Assembly (NCBI GenBank): GCA_964615975.1
Contig: CAZTTH010000015.1
Location: forward strand, 1 to 64,000
Length of the DNA: 64,000 bases
DNA from: CAZTTH01 sp964615975
Lineage (GTDB): Bacteria > Verrucomicrobiota > Lentisphaeria > JABSQK01 > JAJFLO01
Direction of reading: 5' to 3'
Part shown: positions 1-9,311 of the stretch, one piece after another
Numbering within the stretch: position 1 is the stretch's first letter
Layout of the letters: each line of letters starts with the position of its first letter
The notes under the pieces: model-generated
Told to the model about the DNA's origin: nothing
Databases searched by the model: none
The model's input: the letters and a program-made list of their open reading frames with translations, nothing else
Made by a program: the position numbers and the translations under genes

Positions 1-26
1 CATCGTCGGACTGCAACGGGCCTTCG

Positions 27-60
27 CGGGATAACCGGCGCTTATTCAAGCGCCATCCCG
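27..60. repeat. Hairpin-forming palindrome near left edge
   Basis: Two nested inverted segments: CGGGAT (27-32) pairs with ATCCCG (55-60), and GGCGCTT (37-43) pairs with AAGCGCC (48-54) around a 4-nt loop, with AACC bulged. No T-run follows on either strand, so a simple intrinsic terminator is unlikely. It lies in the 165-nt gene-free left edge, downstream of the sensor kinase. It may be a dispersed repeat; that is inference. Confidence 0.5.
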
Positions 61-165
61 AATGATAACATCATGAACCACTCCTGTGATCCTCCTGGGC
101 GTGCTCCATTCGCATTGAAGCCAATCGATACATCATTATCTTCGTTTCCATCTTCCGTGATTTTT

Positions 166-2292
166 TCAGCTTTGGGCCGGCAGGTAGAGATGAAAAGTGG
201 TGCCGACATTTAATGTCGATGCGACATCGATGTGACCGCCATGATTGCGGATAATGGTATGCGTGATCGACAATCCCAAGCCAGTCCCGGTGCGTTTAGT
301 AGTAAAAAATGGATCGAAGACTTGCGGCAGTTTCTCCGCTGGTATTCCAACTCCCTGATCGCTCACGGATATCTTGATATAGTTACCCCGCTCTAAAATG
401 ACCGGGATTGATTCGTTTATGGTAATCTTTTCGACATCAATGGTAATGACACCGCCATTGGGCATGGACTGATCGGCATTGATGAATAAATTCTGAAAAA
501 CCTGGCCGATCTGGTTGGGATCTGCGGCAATAGCAATCATGTCATCAGGGATATTCACCACACACTTCGACTTGTAACCTTGGTGGAAAAATTCGACATT
601 GTCGCTGATCAGTTTTGAAACTGAAAGTGTTTGTTTTACCGGCGCCCCCCCCCGGGCAAAAGCAATTAACTGTTGAGTAAGGTCCTTGGCACGTTGAGCG
701 GCGTTTTGAGCATTGACGATGGTATCCACTAATTTCACATTATTACCCGCATTGATTTTCGCCAGCGCTAAAAAGCCGGTGATTACCATCAAAATGTTAT
801 TGAAATCATGGGCGACACCACCGGCCATAATGCCCAGGGATTCTAATTTTTTGACCTTGAATAACTCAGCTTCAACGCGCTTGAATTCGGTGATGTCACG
901 CGCAATCAGGATTATGCCAATAATTTCCCCATTCCCATCAAGCATGGGACTTTTACTGTTCAAATAAGAAACTGTTTTACCAAAACTGATTAAATTCTCC
1001 TCATACACCTGGGGTAGTTTTGTTCGCATTACCAAGTCATCAGTGGCCGTGAATTGACCTGCCCTTTCGCGAGGCATTAATGCGGTTAATTTCTGGCCTG
1101 TGATCGCGTCAATGTCTTTTCCGATCATCCCCGCGGCAGCACTATTGATCAGGAGAACTCGTCCACGAATATCAGTGACATAGATCAAATCCTTCGTCCC
1201 TTCAATAACGACCTTGAGCAGGTTGTGGTGGTCACGCAATGATCGCTCCGAGGTTTCGATCGATGCCAATAATTTATTTACTTCCTCGGCAAGATGATAT
1301 AATTCATCGTGTCCTTCGCAGTTTACCCGGGCGGTTAAATCCTGACTGTGTTTAATCGCGAGAATACTATTGCCGAGTCGTGATAATCGGGCCAGCACCT
1401 GTTTTTCGATGAGCAGGATCACCAACCCGCCAACGATCATGGAAACACTTAACAGTGACATGATCAGATAACGATTGCTGATGACCCCGCTTTTGTAGAT
1501 AGAACGTGGATTGGTAACGCGAAACACAAGGGCTGGCCGATCAAAGAGATCATTGATCAGAGCATACCCCGCAATCGTATTACCATCCAATGGCATGACC
1601 TGAATTGAAGGATCGGCAACCAATAACGGCAGGCTGGATGTAACATCCGCGGGAATATCAGGTGCATTGACCGGGTAACTGGTTAATGACAAATGCATCA
1701 TGGAAGCCAGATCGGCAATAGCATTGGCATTTAAATAATACCCCATGATCAGGGTGCCGCGATGTGGACCTTGTTTATCACTGGTTAATATGGGATGTGA
1801 TACGACCAACATGGGTTGATCAAGCATGATGATCCCATGACAAGAGTCATTCGATTGAACAGGTTGAAACAAGCTATCGGAGGATATGATTCGTTCCATT
1901 TGATCACGCGTGAAAGGAACCGCGGATTTAGTTTGTAAATCGACTTTCTTGGCATGAACCACTTGGTGATCAATGTTGACAAAGATCATGACATTTAATC
2001 GCAAATTGACCAGAGTGGCATCAGCCAAATTATCCTCAATGTATTTGGAATTGGCATCAACGATAAAATCATAGGTCTCATCCCAGGGGGCCCAATCGCG
2101 CAGGGTTGCCAGCATGCGCTTCTTGATCGTCGCCAATCCACTTAGGGAACGCTCGACCTGTTCATGGATATCTTGTTCTTCCAGCAAAACATAATTATTC
2201 AATAAAATTTTGTAGGAGATGGTGCTGAAAACCAAAATTAAAGCCGCGAAGGGGACGATGATAATGGCAAAAGTTTTCTGGCGAAGAGTCAT
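166..2292 (-). CDS. Membrane sensor histidine kinase (CHASE4-HAMP-PAS-HisKA-HATPase)
   Basis: A 708-residue sensor kinase that should autophosphorylate and pass phosphate to a separate response regulator, since it has no receiver domain. A first membrane segment lies at about residues 8-30. The extracytoplasmic region starts with RDWAPWDETYDF, typical of CHASE4 sensors. A second membrane segment sits near 270-295, followed by HAMP and a PAS domain at about 360-475. The H-box reads GGVAHDFNN with phospho-acceptor His495, and the ATPase domain has an N box, DQGVGIP and GTGLGLS. A run of nine C (645-653) encodes part of the conserved ARGGAPVK stretch, so the frame is real. No response regulator is adjacent; the signal is unknown. 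Confidence 0.93.
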   Translation of the reverse strand: MTLRQKTFAIIIVPFAALILVFSTISYKILLNNYVLLEEQDIHEQVERSLSGLATIKKRMLATLRDWAPWDETYDFIVDANSKYIEDNLADATLVNLRLNVMIFVNIDHQVVHAKKVDLQTKSAVPFTRDQMERIISSDSLFQPVQSNDSCHGIIMLDQPMLVVSHPILTSDKQGPHRGTLIMGYYLNANAIADLASMMHLSLTSYPVNAPDIPADVTSSLPLLVADPSIQVMPLDGNTIAGYALINDLFDRPALVFRVTNPRSIYKSGVISNRYLIMSLLSVSMIVGGLVILLIEKQVLARLSRLGNSILAIKHSQDLTARVNCEGHDELYHLAEEVNKLLASIETSERSLRDHHNLLKVVIEGTKDLIYVTDIRGRVLLINSAAAGMIGKDIDAITGQKLTALMPRERAGQFTATDDLVMRTKLPQVYEENLISFGKTVSYLNSKSPMLDGNGEIIGIILIARDITEFKRVEAELFKVKKLESLGIMAGGVAHDFNNILMVITGFLALAKINAGNNVKLVDTIVNAQNAAQRAKDLTQQLIAFARGGAPVKQTLSVSKLISDNVEFFHQGYKSKCVVNIPDDMIAIAADPNQIGQVFQNLFINADQSMPNGGVITIDVEKITINESIPVILERGNYIKISVSDQGVGIPAEKLPQVFDPFFTTKRTGTGLGLSITHTIIRNHGGHIDVASTLNVGTTFHLYLPAQS

Positions 2293-2412
2293 GGATTTAT
2301 AAGCGCTAAGGCTGTTTATTGGTTTCGATGTATACCTAATGTCATCAGATTTTCGAAAAACTCTGCTTTTATTGCGCGCCTTCAGCGCTTGTGTTTTAAT
2401 GCGTCATCTTGA

Positions 2413-2457
2413 CCCAGCGCGTTGCGCTGGGCTGATTTATATTAGCCCTTCAGGCTA
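2413..2457. repeat. Double-hairpin palindromic element
   Basis: CCCAGCGC (2413-2420) pairs perfectly with GCGCTGGG (2424-2431) over a 3-nt loop, and TAGCC (2443-2447) pairs with GGCTA (2453-2457). It sits between the sensor kinase start and the SDR stop. Elements of this wording occur as dispersed intergenic repeats in some environmental genomes, as far as I recall; that is inference here. No T-tail is present. Confidence 0.5.
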
Positions 2458-2558
2458 CCAACCCCATGCGTATCCCCACCCAGCCACATGCGAATACCTG
2501 ATGACAATGGGTATACATGCTCAAGGTTAAAAGAGCTAAAGATGTGAGGACATGGGGG

Positions 2559-3392
2559 TTATTCCCCGGTAATTTTCAGGATAATCCGATCCAGCATCGT
2601 AGTGGGGAGGACACGCTTCAGGTACGCCAGCAGATAGGTCGGAAATGTCACATAATAATGCGCGCGCGGGCGTTTGCTTTCAAGCGCGTGTATCAGCTTT
2701 GCCACCACGGCCGTTGCCGGCAGGGTAAAGGGAAAAACGATGTCAGTCCTAGCCAGCCTTTTTTCCAATTGTTCATAGCGAGCGCGATAGACACTGGTTT
2801 CGGGATTGATATGCTGTTTAAATGCCGCGTAAGAATTTTGTCGAAAGCTGCTGATGATCGGCCCCGGCTCGATAAGCGAAACCTGCACCCCGGTGCCGCG
2901 CAATTCCAGGCGCAAGGTGTCCGTCAACCCCTCCATGGCAAATTTAGAACCGTTGTAAGCGCCGCGAAAAGGTAATGCCACCAGCCCGAGAATGGAACTA
3001 TTCTGAATGATCCGTCCCCGTCCCCGCCGAAGCATTGCCGGCAGCACGCGGTTGATCAAGGCAAAAGCGCCAAACAGGTTGGTTTCGAATTGGGCGCGCA
3101 ACCGGGTGCGATCAAGATCAGCAACCGCGCCCGGGATCCCGAATCCCGCATTATTGAACAGCGCGTACAATTCTCCATGGGTTTGCTCCCCGATCTGATT
3201 CAGGGCGGTGTCGATGGAGTTGTCATCCGCAACGTCCAGAGTGAAGGAAGTCAGCCCCATGGAGCGCAATCGTTCCACATCAGCTTCCCGACGGGCGGTC
3301 GCAAAAACCTGGTAGCCGCGTTTTTGCAATATCAGTGCCGCTTCCAGGCCGATGCCGCTGGAGCAACCGGTAATCAATATTGATTTATTCAT
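2559..3392 (-). CDS. Short-chain dehydrogenase/reductase (SDR)
   Basis: A classical SDR oxidoreductase using NAD(P)(H). The N-terminus has the Rossmann motif TGCSSGIG, then NNAGFG and the catalytic set: Ser in QNSSILG, and YNGSK for Tyr and Lys. The C-terminal half resembles SDRs annotated as acting on retinol or other hydrophobic substrates, but the substrate cannot be read from sequence. A TTG two codons upstream (3398) is an alternative start; the ATG at 3392 is preferred because it opens MNKSILITG. It begins 13 nt after the aminotransferase stop on the same strand, so it is probably the last gene of a LysM-aminotransferase-SDR transcript. Confidence 0.88.
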   Translation of the reverse strand: MNKSILITGCSSGIGLEAALILQKRGYQVFATARREADVERLRSMGLTSFTLDVADDNSIDTALNQIGEQTHGELYALFNNAGFGIPGAVADLDRTRLRAQFETNLFGAFALINRVLPAMLRRGRGRIIQNSSILGLVALPFRGAYNGSKFAMEGLTDTLRLELRGTGVQVSLIEPGPIISSFRQNSYAAFKQHINPETSVYRARYEQLEKRLARTDIVFPFTLPATAVVAKLIHALESKRPRAHYYVTFPTYLLAYLKRVLPTTMLDRIILKITGE

Positions 3393-3404
3393 TCCCAATC
3401 ATAA

Positions 3405-4589
3405 TCAGCGCCGGCGGGCGACAAACTTTTCTATCCGGGACAGGGCAGTTTCAATCTCTTCCATGCTGGCGGCATAGACACAACGAATATAACTGGCGCC
3501 ATCACTGCTGAACGCGGTCCCGGGGACAATCGCCACGCGTTCCTCCTGAAGCAGGAGTTTGGCAAAGTCCGGCGAACTCAATCCCGTCGATGAGATCTCG
3601 GGATAGGCATAAAAAGCCCCTTGCGGCATGACACATGGCAAGCCAATTTCATTGAATCTTCGGACAATAAAATCCCGGCGTTGACGGTAAATCGCGCGCA
3701 TCTCCTCGCGATCCTTTTGTCCGTGTTCCAAGGCGCATATTGCCGCTTCCTGAGCGAGAATGGGAGCACAGAGCATGGTATATTGATGGATTTTCATCAT
3801 CGCCTCGATAAATTCGTGGGGTCCGCACGCGTAGCCGATGCGAAAACCGGTCATGGCATAGGCTTTGCTAAAGCCATGGAGAAAGATAGTCCGCTCCTTC
3901 ATGCCCGGAATGGCGGCGATCGAGTGGGTGCGCTGACCATAAGTCAACTCCGAATAGATCTCATCGGTTATCACCACTAGGTTGTGCTTCATGGCAATGT
4001 CGGCAACTGCCTGTTTGTGCGCCCATGATAAATCAGCGCCAGTGGGATTGTTGGGGAAATTCAATATGATGGCCTTGGTTTTGGGCGTGATCATCGCCTC
4101 CAAAGCCGTGGGATCGAGAGAGAAATTAGCTGCTGAATTCGTGGTGATGACGACCGGCTTTGCCCGCGCCATGAGGATGCAGCTGGGATACGCAACATAA
4201 CAGGGTTGATGATAAATAACCTCGTCATCAATTTCCAGAATCGCGCGTAAAATCAAATCGAATGCCTCACTGACACCGACGGTGATAATACACTCTTTTT
4301 CAGGATTGTATTGGACCCCATAATCACGGGCGACATAGCGGCAGATCGCTTCGCGCAACGATAATAAACCAAGATTGGAAGTATAGCTGGTATGCCCCTG
4401 TTCCAAGCTCTGTATGGCCGATTGGCGGATGACCTGGGGGGTAATGAAATCGGGCTCGCCAACCCCCAATGTCACCACATCATCCATACTCAATACCAGA
4501 TCAAAAAAGTCGCGGATACCGCTCCGCGGTAAATTTTCTATATGCCTGGCAATCCATTTCCTGGATTTCATTGTGTTGTCCATGGTCAT
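3405..4589 (-). CDS. PLP-dependent class I/II aminotransferase
   Basis: A 394-residue fold-type I aminotransferase. It shows NFPNNPTGA, the ITDEIYSELTYG strand carrying the Asp and Tyr that bind the cofactor, and HGFSKAYAMTGFRIGY, whose Lys forms the Schiff base with PLP. The C-terminal domain has FYAYPEI and a conserved Arg in YIRCVYA for the substrate carboxylate. This is the AspC/PatA-like family, so likely substrates are aromatic or acidic amino acids with 2-oxoglutarate; the choice is not resolvable. An AAGGA ribosome site precedes the ATG. It lies 14 nt downstream of the LysM gene and 13 nt upstream of the SDR. Confidence 0.92.
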   Translation of the reverse strand: MTMDNTMKSRKWIARHIENLPRSGIRDFFDLVLSMDDVVTLGVGEPDFITPQVIRQSAIQSLEQGHTSYTSNLGLLSLREAICRYVARDYGVQYNPEKECIITVGVSEAFDLILRAILEIDDEVIYHQPCYVAYPSCILMARAKPVVITTNSAANFSLDPTALEAMITPKTKAIILNFPNNPTGADLSWAHKQAVADIAMKHNLVVITDEIYSELTYGQRTHSIAAIPGMKERTIFLHGFSKAYAMTGFRIGYACGPHEFIEAMMKIHQYTMLCAPILAQEAAICALEHGQKDREEMRAIYRQRRDFIVRRFNEIGLPCVMPQGAFYAYPEISSTGLSSPDFAKLLLQEERVAIVPGTAFSSDGASYIRCVYAASMEEIETALSRIEKFVARRR

Positions 4590-4603
4590 TTTTCCTTATT
4601 TGA

Positions 4604-5245
4604 TTATGGCAGGGGGGGGACTTTTAATTTTTGTCCGACGATGATGGTGTCTGAATCAAGTTGATTGATGGTTTTTAGTTGGCTGAGACTGAGATTGAAG
4701 GCCTTGGCAATCGCGCCCAGGGTATCTCCTTTTTCAACGGTATAAATGCGGTAGTTGTCCGTGCTTCCGGATGGGGATGGCGTCGTGGTTCGTTTATCCA
4801 ATTCGGAAGTTACTTCCTTGATGACCGTGCTGACCGCATTTTGACGATTCTGACTTTCGATTTGAATACGATTTCTCAAGGATTCGATATTTTCCTTATT
4901 TTCTTTCTTCAACACCTGGGTGTCGCTTTCCAATTGAGTAACACGGGTTTGTAACGCGATCACCTGATTCTGCAAATCCTTTATTACCAGCGAATAGGTT
5001 TGGAGATCATGGACAAAGGATTCCCGCTGATCCTGTAATTTCTTTAAATCCTCGGCATAGGATTTGCGCTGTTTGTTGATCTCGAGAATTATCTCATTCT
5101 TAAACGCGGTAATCTCGGCTTGAGATGATGAATTTTGCGCCTGGCTGGTCATGGTCATGATCAAACCGCTGGCGATCATGGAATGAGTTAAATTGCGAAT
5201 CAAACGAGATGATAATTGCCTGGTAAATTGGGGTAAATAAATCAT
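4604..5245 (-). CDS. Secreted coiled-coil protein with C-terminal LysM domain
   Basis: A 213-residue protein with a basic N-terminus and a hydrophobic stretch ending near SQAQN (about residue 37), consistent with a signal peptide. Residues 40-150 are charged and heptad-like, indicating a coiled coil. Residues about 165-211 form a LysM domain (YTVEKGDTLGAIAKAF ... VGQKLKVP) that should bind peptidoglycan. A Ser/Thr/Pro linker separates the two. It is probably a periplasmic wall-associated structural or scaffold protein. A near-perfect AAAGGAGG site lies 9 nt before the ATG, so expression is likely high. It leads the run into the aminotransferase. Confidence 0.88.
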   Translation of the reverse strand: MIYLPQFTRQLSSRLIRNLTHSMIASGLIMTMTSQAQNSSSQAEITAFKNEIILEINKQRKSYAEDLKKLQDQRESFVHDLQTYSLVIKDLQNQVIALQTRVTQLESDTQVLKKENKENIESLRNRIQIESQNRQNAVSTVIKEVTSELDKRTTTPSPSGSTDNYRIYTVEKGDTLGAIAKAFNLSLSQLKTINQLDSDTIIVGQKLKVPPLP

Positions 5246-5793
5246 AAGTGATATCCTCCTTTATAGTCCCGAAAAATAATATTTTTGTTTGTCATTCCCT
5301 GGATCTTCGTTGTCTTGACATGTCATGCTCCACGTCGTCAGACTCCTGAACTTTTAGCCACCTATACATTGGCGGCAATGGCATGTCGGTGCGTCGTTCT
5401 CAGAAACAAGTTCAGTTAAATCGTATCGCTTTAGCGGCGGTTGGAGTCCCGTCCCGCAAGTATGTGTTTGGCGTAGAGTTTTGAGTTCATCCTTTTCGGA
5501 TGCTCCTCTCACAGGCATTATTGCCATTCAAGCTAAAAGCCTGTACTCCAACCGGCGCTAAACACATACTTGCGGGACGGGACTCCAACTCTGATTGCCC
5601 TCAATGATTACGCTAAACCCATACGGTCTCGAGAAGCTGTGACGCCGGTCCAGAGACCCGCGCCACAATTTCCCGCCAATAGGCATTTGGACTTCCTTAA
5701 CAGAAATACAGATCATTAAAGTTTTTTTCGCGGCCATCTTAGGTTTTGAGCTCCAGACAATGGTAAAAGAAACAAAAATACCTCATCATCTCC
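5246..5793. other. Gene-free region carrying a large inverted repeat
   Basis: About 550 nt between the LysM gene start and the argG stop with no credible coding frame. The centre is occupied by the long inverted repeat annotated separately. The remainder shows no strong promoter or terminator that I can defend. Confidence 0.7.
5440..5589. repeat. Long inverted repeat, 34-nt arms, 82-nt spacer
   Basis: The left arm 5440-5473 is the reverse complement of the right arm 5556-5589 with one mismatch in 34 (core GGAGTCCCGTCCCGCAAGTA). Flanking bases extend the relation: TTTAGCGGCGGTTGGAGT on the left has a near-complementary copy ending in the right arm, beginning ACTCCAACCGGCGCTAAA. The spacer also contains GCTAAAAGCCTGTACTCCAA. 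The unit looks like a dispersed palindromic or REP-like element, or two copies inserted head to head. It encodes nothing. Confidence 0.8.
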
Positions 5794-7041
5794 TCAAAGC
5801 CCCTCTCGGATTTGTCCGGCGCGCGCCAAGGCCAGCGCTTCGACGCTTTGCACTTCCATAAAACCCTGAGAACTGACCGGGTTCAATCCCGCGCTCGCCT
5901 CCATTGAAGCATCCTCCATATTATATAAACTATGTGGACATGCCCGCAAGGCCTGAAAATAAATGTTGCCCTTGTACAAGCCCACGGAAACTTCGCCGGT
6001 GGCAAATCGCGCCCATTCATCGATGGCAGCCTGGGCGGCATAGGTGACCGGGTCATAGAAACGGCCGTCATAGATTTGGTCGGCGATCAACTTCGATAAT
6101 TGTTTGAACAATAATGCCGAACGTCGATCCATGGTCGCCTGATAAATGATTTCCAGACAGGTTCCGAGCAATTCCATCCCGGGCGCTTCATAAACCCCGC
6201 GGCTTTTGGCGCCGATCACCCGGTTTTCCAATGCGTTCTTAATCCCGATCCCATTCCGCCCGCCGATATCATTGGCGCTTTTCATGGCGCTTAACGGGCT
6301 GACAATTTCCCCGTTGATCGCCACTGCCATGCCATGCTTGAATTCGACTCTCACCTCTTCAATCCGATCCGGCGCCTCATGGGGCCAGACTCCCATCGTG
6401 GGGCTGACAATAGTGCAAGGCGTTTCCACGCTTTCCAAATCTTCGGCTTCATGCGATAATCCCGCAAGATTCGCATCGGTTGAGTACCGCTTCTTTGATT
6501 CCGGGGCAGTGTCGAGTCCCATGCATTTCAAATATTCCGCCATTTGCCTGCGACCAGGAAATTGGGAGAGCAAGTCGGGGTCACGCCAGGGGGCATAGAT
6601 TTTCATATCCGGAGCCAGGACATTGGTGTAACGATGAAAGCGCACCTGATCATTGCCCCTGCCGGTGGCGCCATGCCCGAGCACGGTGCAGCCTTGTTGG
6701 CGCATTTGGGGAAGCAGACCACGCACGGTTACCGCCCGCGCCAATCCCGTGGTATTCCAATAACCGCCATCGTATTTCGCCTGTGCCTTGATGACGGAAA
6801 AGCAGGCCTCTGCCATGGCTTCCTTGAGATCAACCATGACTGTGTCGACGCCACAGGGCTGCATTTTGCGTTTGATGTCGTTGATATCACTTTCATCAGG
6901 TTGCGCCAGATCGGCGGAGAAGCATAATACATCAATATTCAATTCACGTAATTTGGTCGCGATGGTGCGGCTATCCAATCCGCCGGAAACGCACAGACCA
7001 AGCTTTTCTCCAATCAGATTTTTATATTCGTTTTTAAACAT
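5794..7041 (-). CDS. argG: Argininosuccinate synthase
   Basis: Joins citrulline and aspartate with ATP to make argininosuccinate, the penultimate step of arginine synthesis, in the cytoplasm. The PP-loop SGGLDS lies near the N-terminus. GHGATGRGNDQVRF, YSTDANLAGLSHE and AKSRGVYEAPGM are family motifs. The frame is open to 7131, but the ATG at 7041 is chosen: it gives a 415-residue protein beginning just before the nucleotide loop and has a GGAG site about 9 nt upstream, whereas the upstream extension has no homology-like character. argH is not adjacent. It is separated from ychF by about 290 nt and probably has its own promoter. Confidence 0.95.
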   Translation of the reverse strand: MFKNEYKNLIGEKLGLCVSGGLDSRTIATKLRELNIDVLCFSADLAQPDESDINDIKRKMQPCGVDTVMVDLKEAMAEACFSVIKAQAKYDGGYWNTTGLARAVTVRGLLPQMRQQGCTVLGHGATGRGNDQVRFHRYTNVLAPDMKIYAPWRDPDLLSQFPGRRQMAEYLKCMGLDTAPESKKRYSTDANLAGLSHEAEDLESVETPCTIVSPTMGVWPHEAPDRIEEVRVEFKHGMAVAINGEIVSPLSAMKSANDIGGRNGIGIKNALENRVIGAKSRGVYEAPGMELLGTCLEIIYQATMDRRSALLFKQLSKLIADQIYDGRFYDPVTYAAQAAIDEWARFATGEVSVGLYKGNIYFQALRACPHSLYNMEDASMEASAGLNPVSSQGFMEVQSVEALALARAGQIREGL

Positions 7042-7327
7042 CGTTTTTACTCCAGGATGGGTTCGTAATTGGCAATGGGGGTGATGGATCAAGACTGCAA
7101 GCAGTCGAATTTTTATACGCCGCCGTTTCACTCCGGCTGCTAATCATGTAAGCTTTATCTAAAACTCAAATGGGTTCAGTACCAGATCTGCTGACAGGAT
7201 CACGCGCCGCGCCACAGCGAAGACGTGACGTTAAACCAGCGCTCACTTTAATTTGAGTTAAGGTTAACCTCAACCAGTGACTTTGCGATATGATTGAATT
7301 TCCGCATCGCAATTATCCAGGGCTCGA

Positions 7328-8419
7328 TTACACATTAAAGCGGAAAAAAACCACGTCGCCATCATGCATGACATATTCCTTGCCTTCCAACCGCCATTTG
7401 CCTTTTTCCTTCGCTCCCTGCTCTCCGTTATAAGCGATATAGGCATCGTAGGCAATGATTTCGGCACGAATAAACCCGCGCTCGAAATCGGAGTGGATGA
7501 CACCCGCGGATTGGGGCGCGGTGGCGCCTTTCGGGATGGTCCAGGCCCGGCACTCCTTGGGGCCAGCGGTAAAAAATGTTTGTAATCCCAGTAATTCATA
7601 CCCGGCACGGATCAGACGATTCAAGCCCGGTTCTTCCAAACCCATAGCTTCGAGAAACTCACAACGTTCAGCGGCCTCAAGTTGGATGAGTTCGGCTTCT
7701 GCCGAGGCGCAAATGGACACCGAGGTCGCATGCTCGTTAACGGCAATGGATTTTACCTGCTCGACATAATCGTTTCCCCCCAGGCCGTTTTCGTCAACAT
7801 TGGCAACATAAAGAACAGGTTTCATGGTGAGCAAATTCAATTCCTTGATACAATTGCGCTCATCTTTATTGAGTTCGAGCGCGCGCGCCGGCTGCCCGTT
7901 ATTGAGTGTCTCCGCAATCCGTTCCAGTACGCGCTTGGTTAATCCCAGCTCCTTGTCACCGGACTTCAACTGCTTGCTGATTCGATTCAGCGCACGATTG
8001 ACGGTATCCATGTCAGCGAGCGCGAGTTCAGTATTGATGATCTCGATGTCAGCCGCGGGATCAACCTTGCCGGCGACATGTACCACATTTTCATTGTCGA
8101 AACAACGCACCACGTGAGCGATTGCCTGAGTTTCGCGAATATGCGCGAGAAATTGATTTCCCAATCCTTCGCCCTTGGACGCTCCCGCTACCAGGCCGGC
8201 GATATCAACGAATTCCATATGGGTGGGAACAATTTTTTCTGGAGAGACAATTGCCGCGATGCGGTCCAGGCGCGGATCAGGCATGGGCACGATGCCGACA
8301 TTCGGTTCGATCGTGCAAAAAGGATAATTCTCCGCGGCGATACCGGAGTTGGTCAGTGCGTTGAATAATGAAGATTTACCGACGTTTGGTAACCCGACGA
8401 TGCCACATTTAAAACCCAT
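7328..8419 (-). CDS. ychF: Redox-regulated ATPase/GTPase YchF
   Basis: A 363-residue Obg-family P-loop protein of the YchF/OLA1 type, which binds ATP in preference to GTP and associates with ribosomes. It starts MGFKCGIVGLPNVGKSSLFN (G1), with DIAGLV as G3. The normal G4 NKxD is replaced by NVDE in VLYVANVDENGL, as in YchF. The C-terminal TGS-like domain ends with GKEYVMHDGDVVFFRFNV, the hallmark YchF terminus. No clear Shine-Dalgarno precedes the ATG. Its length matches the family. It lies alone, 158 nt downstream of the next gene on this strand. Confidence 0.97.
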   Translation of the reverse strand: MGFKCGIVGLPNVGKSSLFNALTNSGIAAENYPFCTIEPNVGIVPMPDPRLDRIAAIVSPEKIVPTHMEFVDIAGLVAGASKGEGLGNQFLAHIRETQAIAHVVRCFDNENVVHVAGKVDPAADIEIINTELALADMDTVNRALNRISKQLKSGDKELGLTKRVLERIAETLNNGQPARALELNKDERNCIKELNLLTMKPVLYVANVDENGLGGNDYVEQVKSIAVNEHATSVSICASAEAELIQLEAAERCEFLEAMGLEEPGLNRLIRAGYELLGLQTFFTAGPKECRAWTIPKGATAPQSAGVIHSDFERGFIRAEIIAYDAYIAYNGEQGAKEKGKWRLEGKEYVMHDGDVVFFRFNV

Positions 8420-8577
8420 GAGAAAGAAAATATTTCGTGTTGGTGGTTCATGTTTTGGGATGAGATACCAATTTGATATTCATCCGGTTTAATTTGCCTG
8501 AAGTCCCTAACCGCTTAACCCCGAGTCGGCCTTTCAGTTCTGATCCAATGAATTTCAGGAGTTAACCGGTATGCGGA

Positions 8578-9114
8578 TCACTTGATTTTGGTCAGTTCAA
8601 TGAGATGCGCTTCTTTGGCTTTGCCATTCTCATAACAACTCCATTCCTGACTGACATGATCTTGATCCTTGAAGGTCAGAATCAATGAATGCATGTGGGG
8701 ATCATTCAGCGATTTGATATTGCCGCCATCGATAAAATTGAAGGTAAATTTATCCGCCGCGGTTCCCACACCTGTTTTTAACCGGGGTTGATTGCCCAGC
8801 AAACAATAGTGGGTCATCACGATTTCATCGCCATCACAGGTATAAATTGAAACCATTTCCATGGGAGTTCCCGCAAAAAGTGTTTCCACGAGCGCCGATC
8901 CCCCCGCGGTCAAACGATATTGTATGATTCCGGGCTCATCTGGTTTTTCGCTGGATTTTCCTGACCAATCACCCACCAATTGCGCCAGTTGTTTGAATTT
9001 TGGATTAACTGGCGGGGGGGGCGGCATTTGCTCCTCCGCAGTGGATGTTGTTGGCATCATGATAGCAGCGAAAACAACGAGGCATAAGATCGGGATGACA
9101 CTAATGGTTTTCAT
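8578..9114 (-). CDS. Secreted DUF1579-like protein
   Basis: A 178-residue exported protein. Residues 1-26 form a signal peptide ending TSTAEE, followed by a short proline run (PPPPP) coded by a G-rich tract. The mature part (GDWSGKS, then repeated strands with ALVETLFAGTPMEMVSIYTCDGDEI and MTHYCLLGNQPRL) resembles the DUF1579 family of lipocalin-like beta-barrel proteins found in many environmental bacteria. The function is unknown; a small hydrophobic ligand is possible but unproven. An AAGGAAT site precedes the ATG. Confidence 0.8.
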   Translation of the reverse strand: MKTISVIPILCLVVFAAIMMPTTSTAEEQMPPPPPVNPKFKQLAQLVGDWSGKSSEKPDEPGIIQYRLTAGGSALVETLFAGTPMEMVSIYTCDGDEIVMTHYCLLGNQPRLKTGVGTAADKFTFNFIDGGNIKSLNDPHMHSLILTFKDQDHVSQEWSCYENGKAKEAHLIELTKIK

Positions 9115-9311
9115 CGTTAATTCCTTGGTTTTATTTGTGGATATTGGAGATTAAATGAGTTTTTTAGCAGACAAATTCTTGATGACTGGCATCAATTTGG
9201 GCTTATTCAACGCCGAATCATTCGTTGGTTTTGATATGATATTAATTTGCAATCGAGAAATGTGATTCACAAAGTTAAAAAATACAATCGGTTCACTTCG
9301 GCAGGGAAGCT

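Noticed and set aside
2517..2975. 152-codon plus-strand frame over the SDR gene
   Set aside because: It is antisense to the SDR, which has all family motifs.
7105..7119. AT-rich word resembling an ARG box upstream of argG
   Set aside because: Only partial match to the TGAATWWWWATTCA consensus and a single copy; not enough to call an operator.
7253..7274. Imperfect hairpin after ychF as a terminator
   Set aside because: The stem is AT-rich with a bulge and no U-tract follows on the minus strand.
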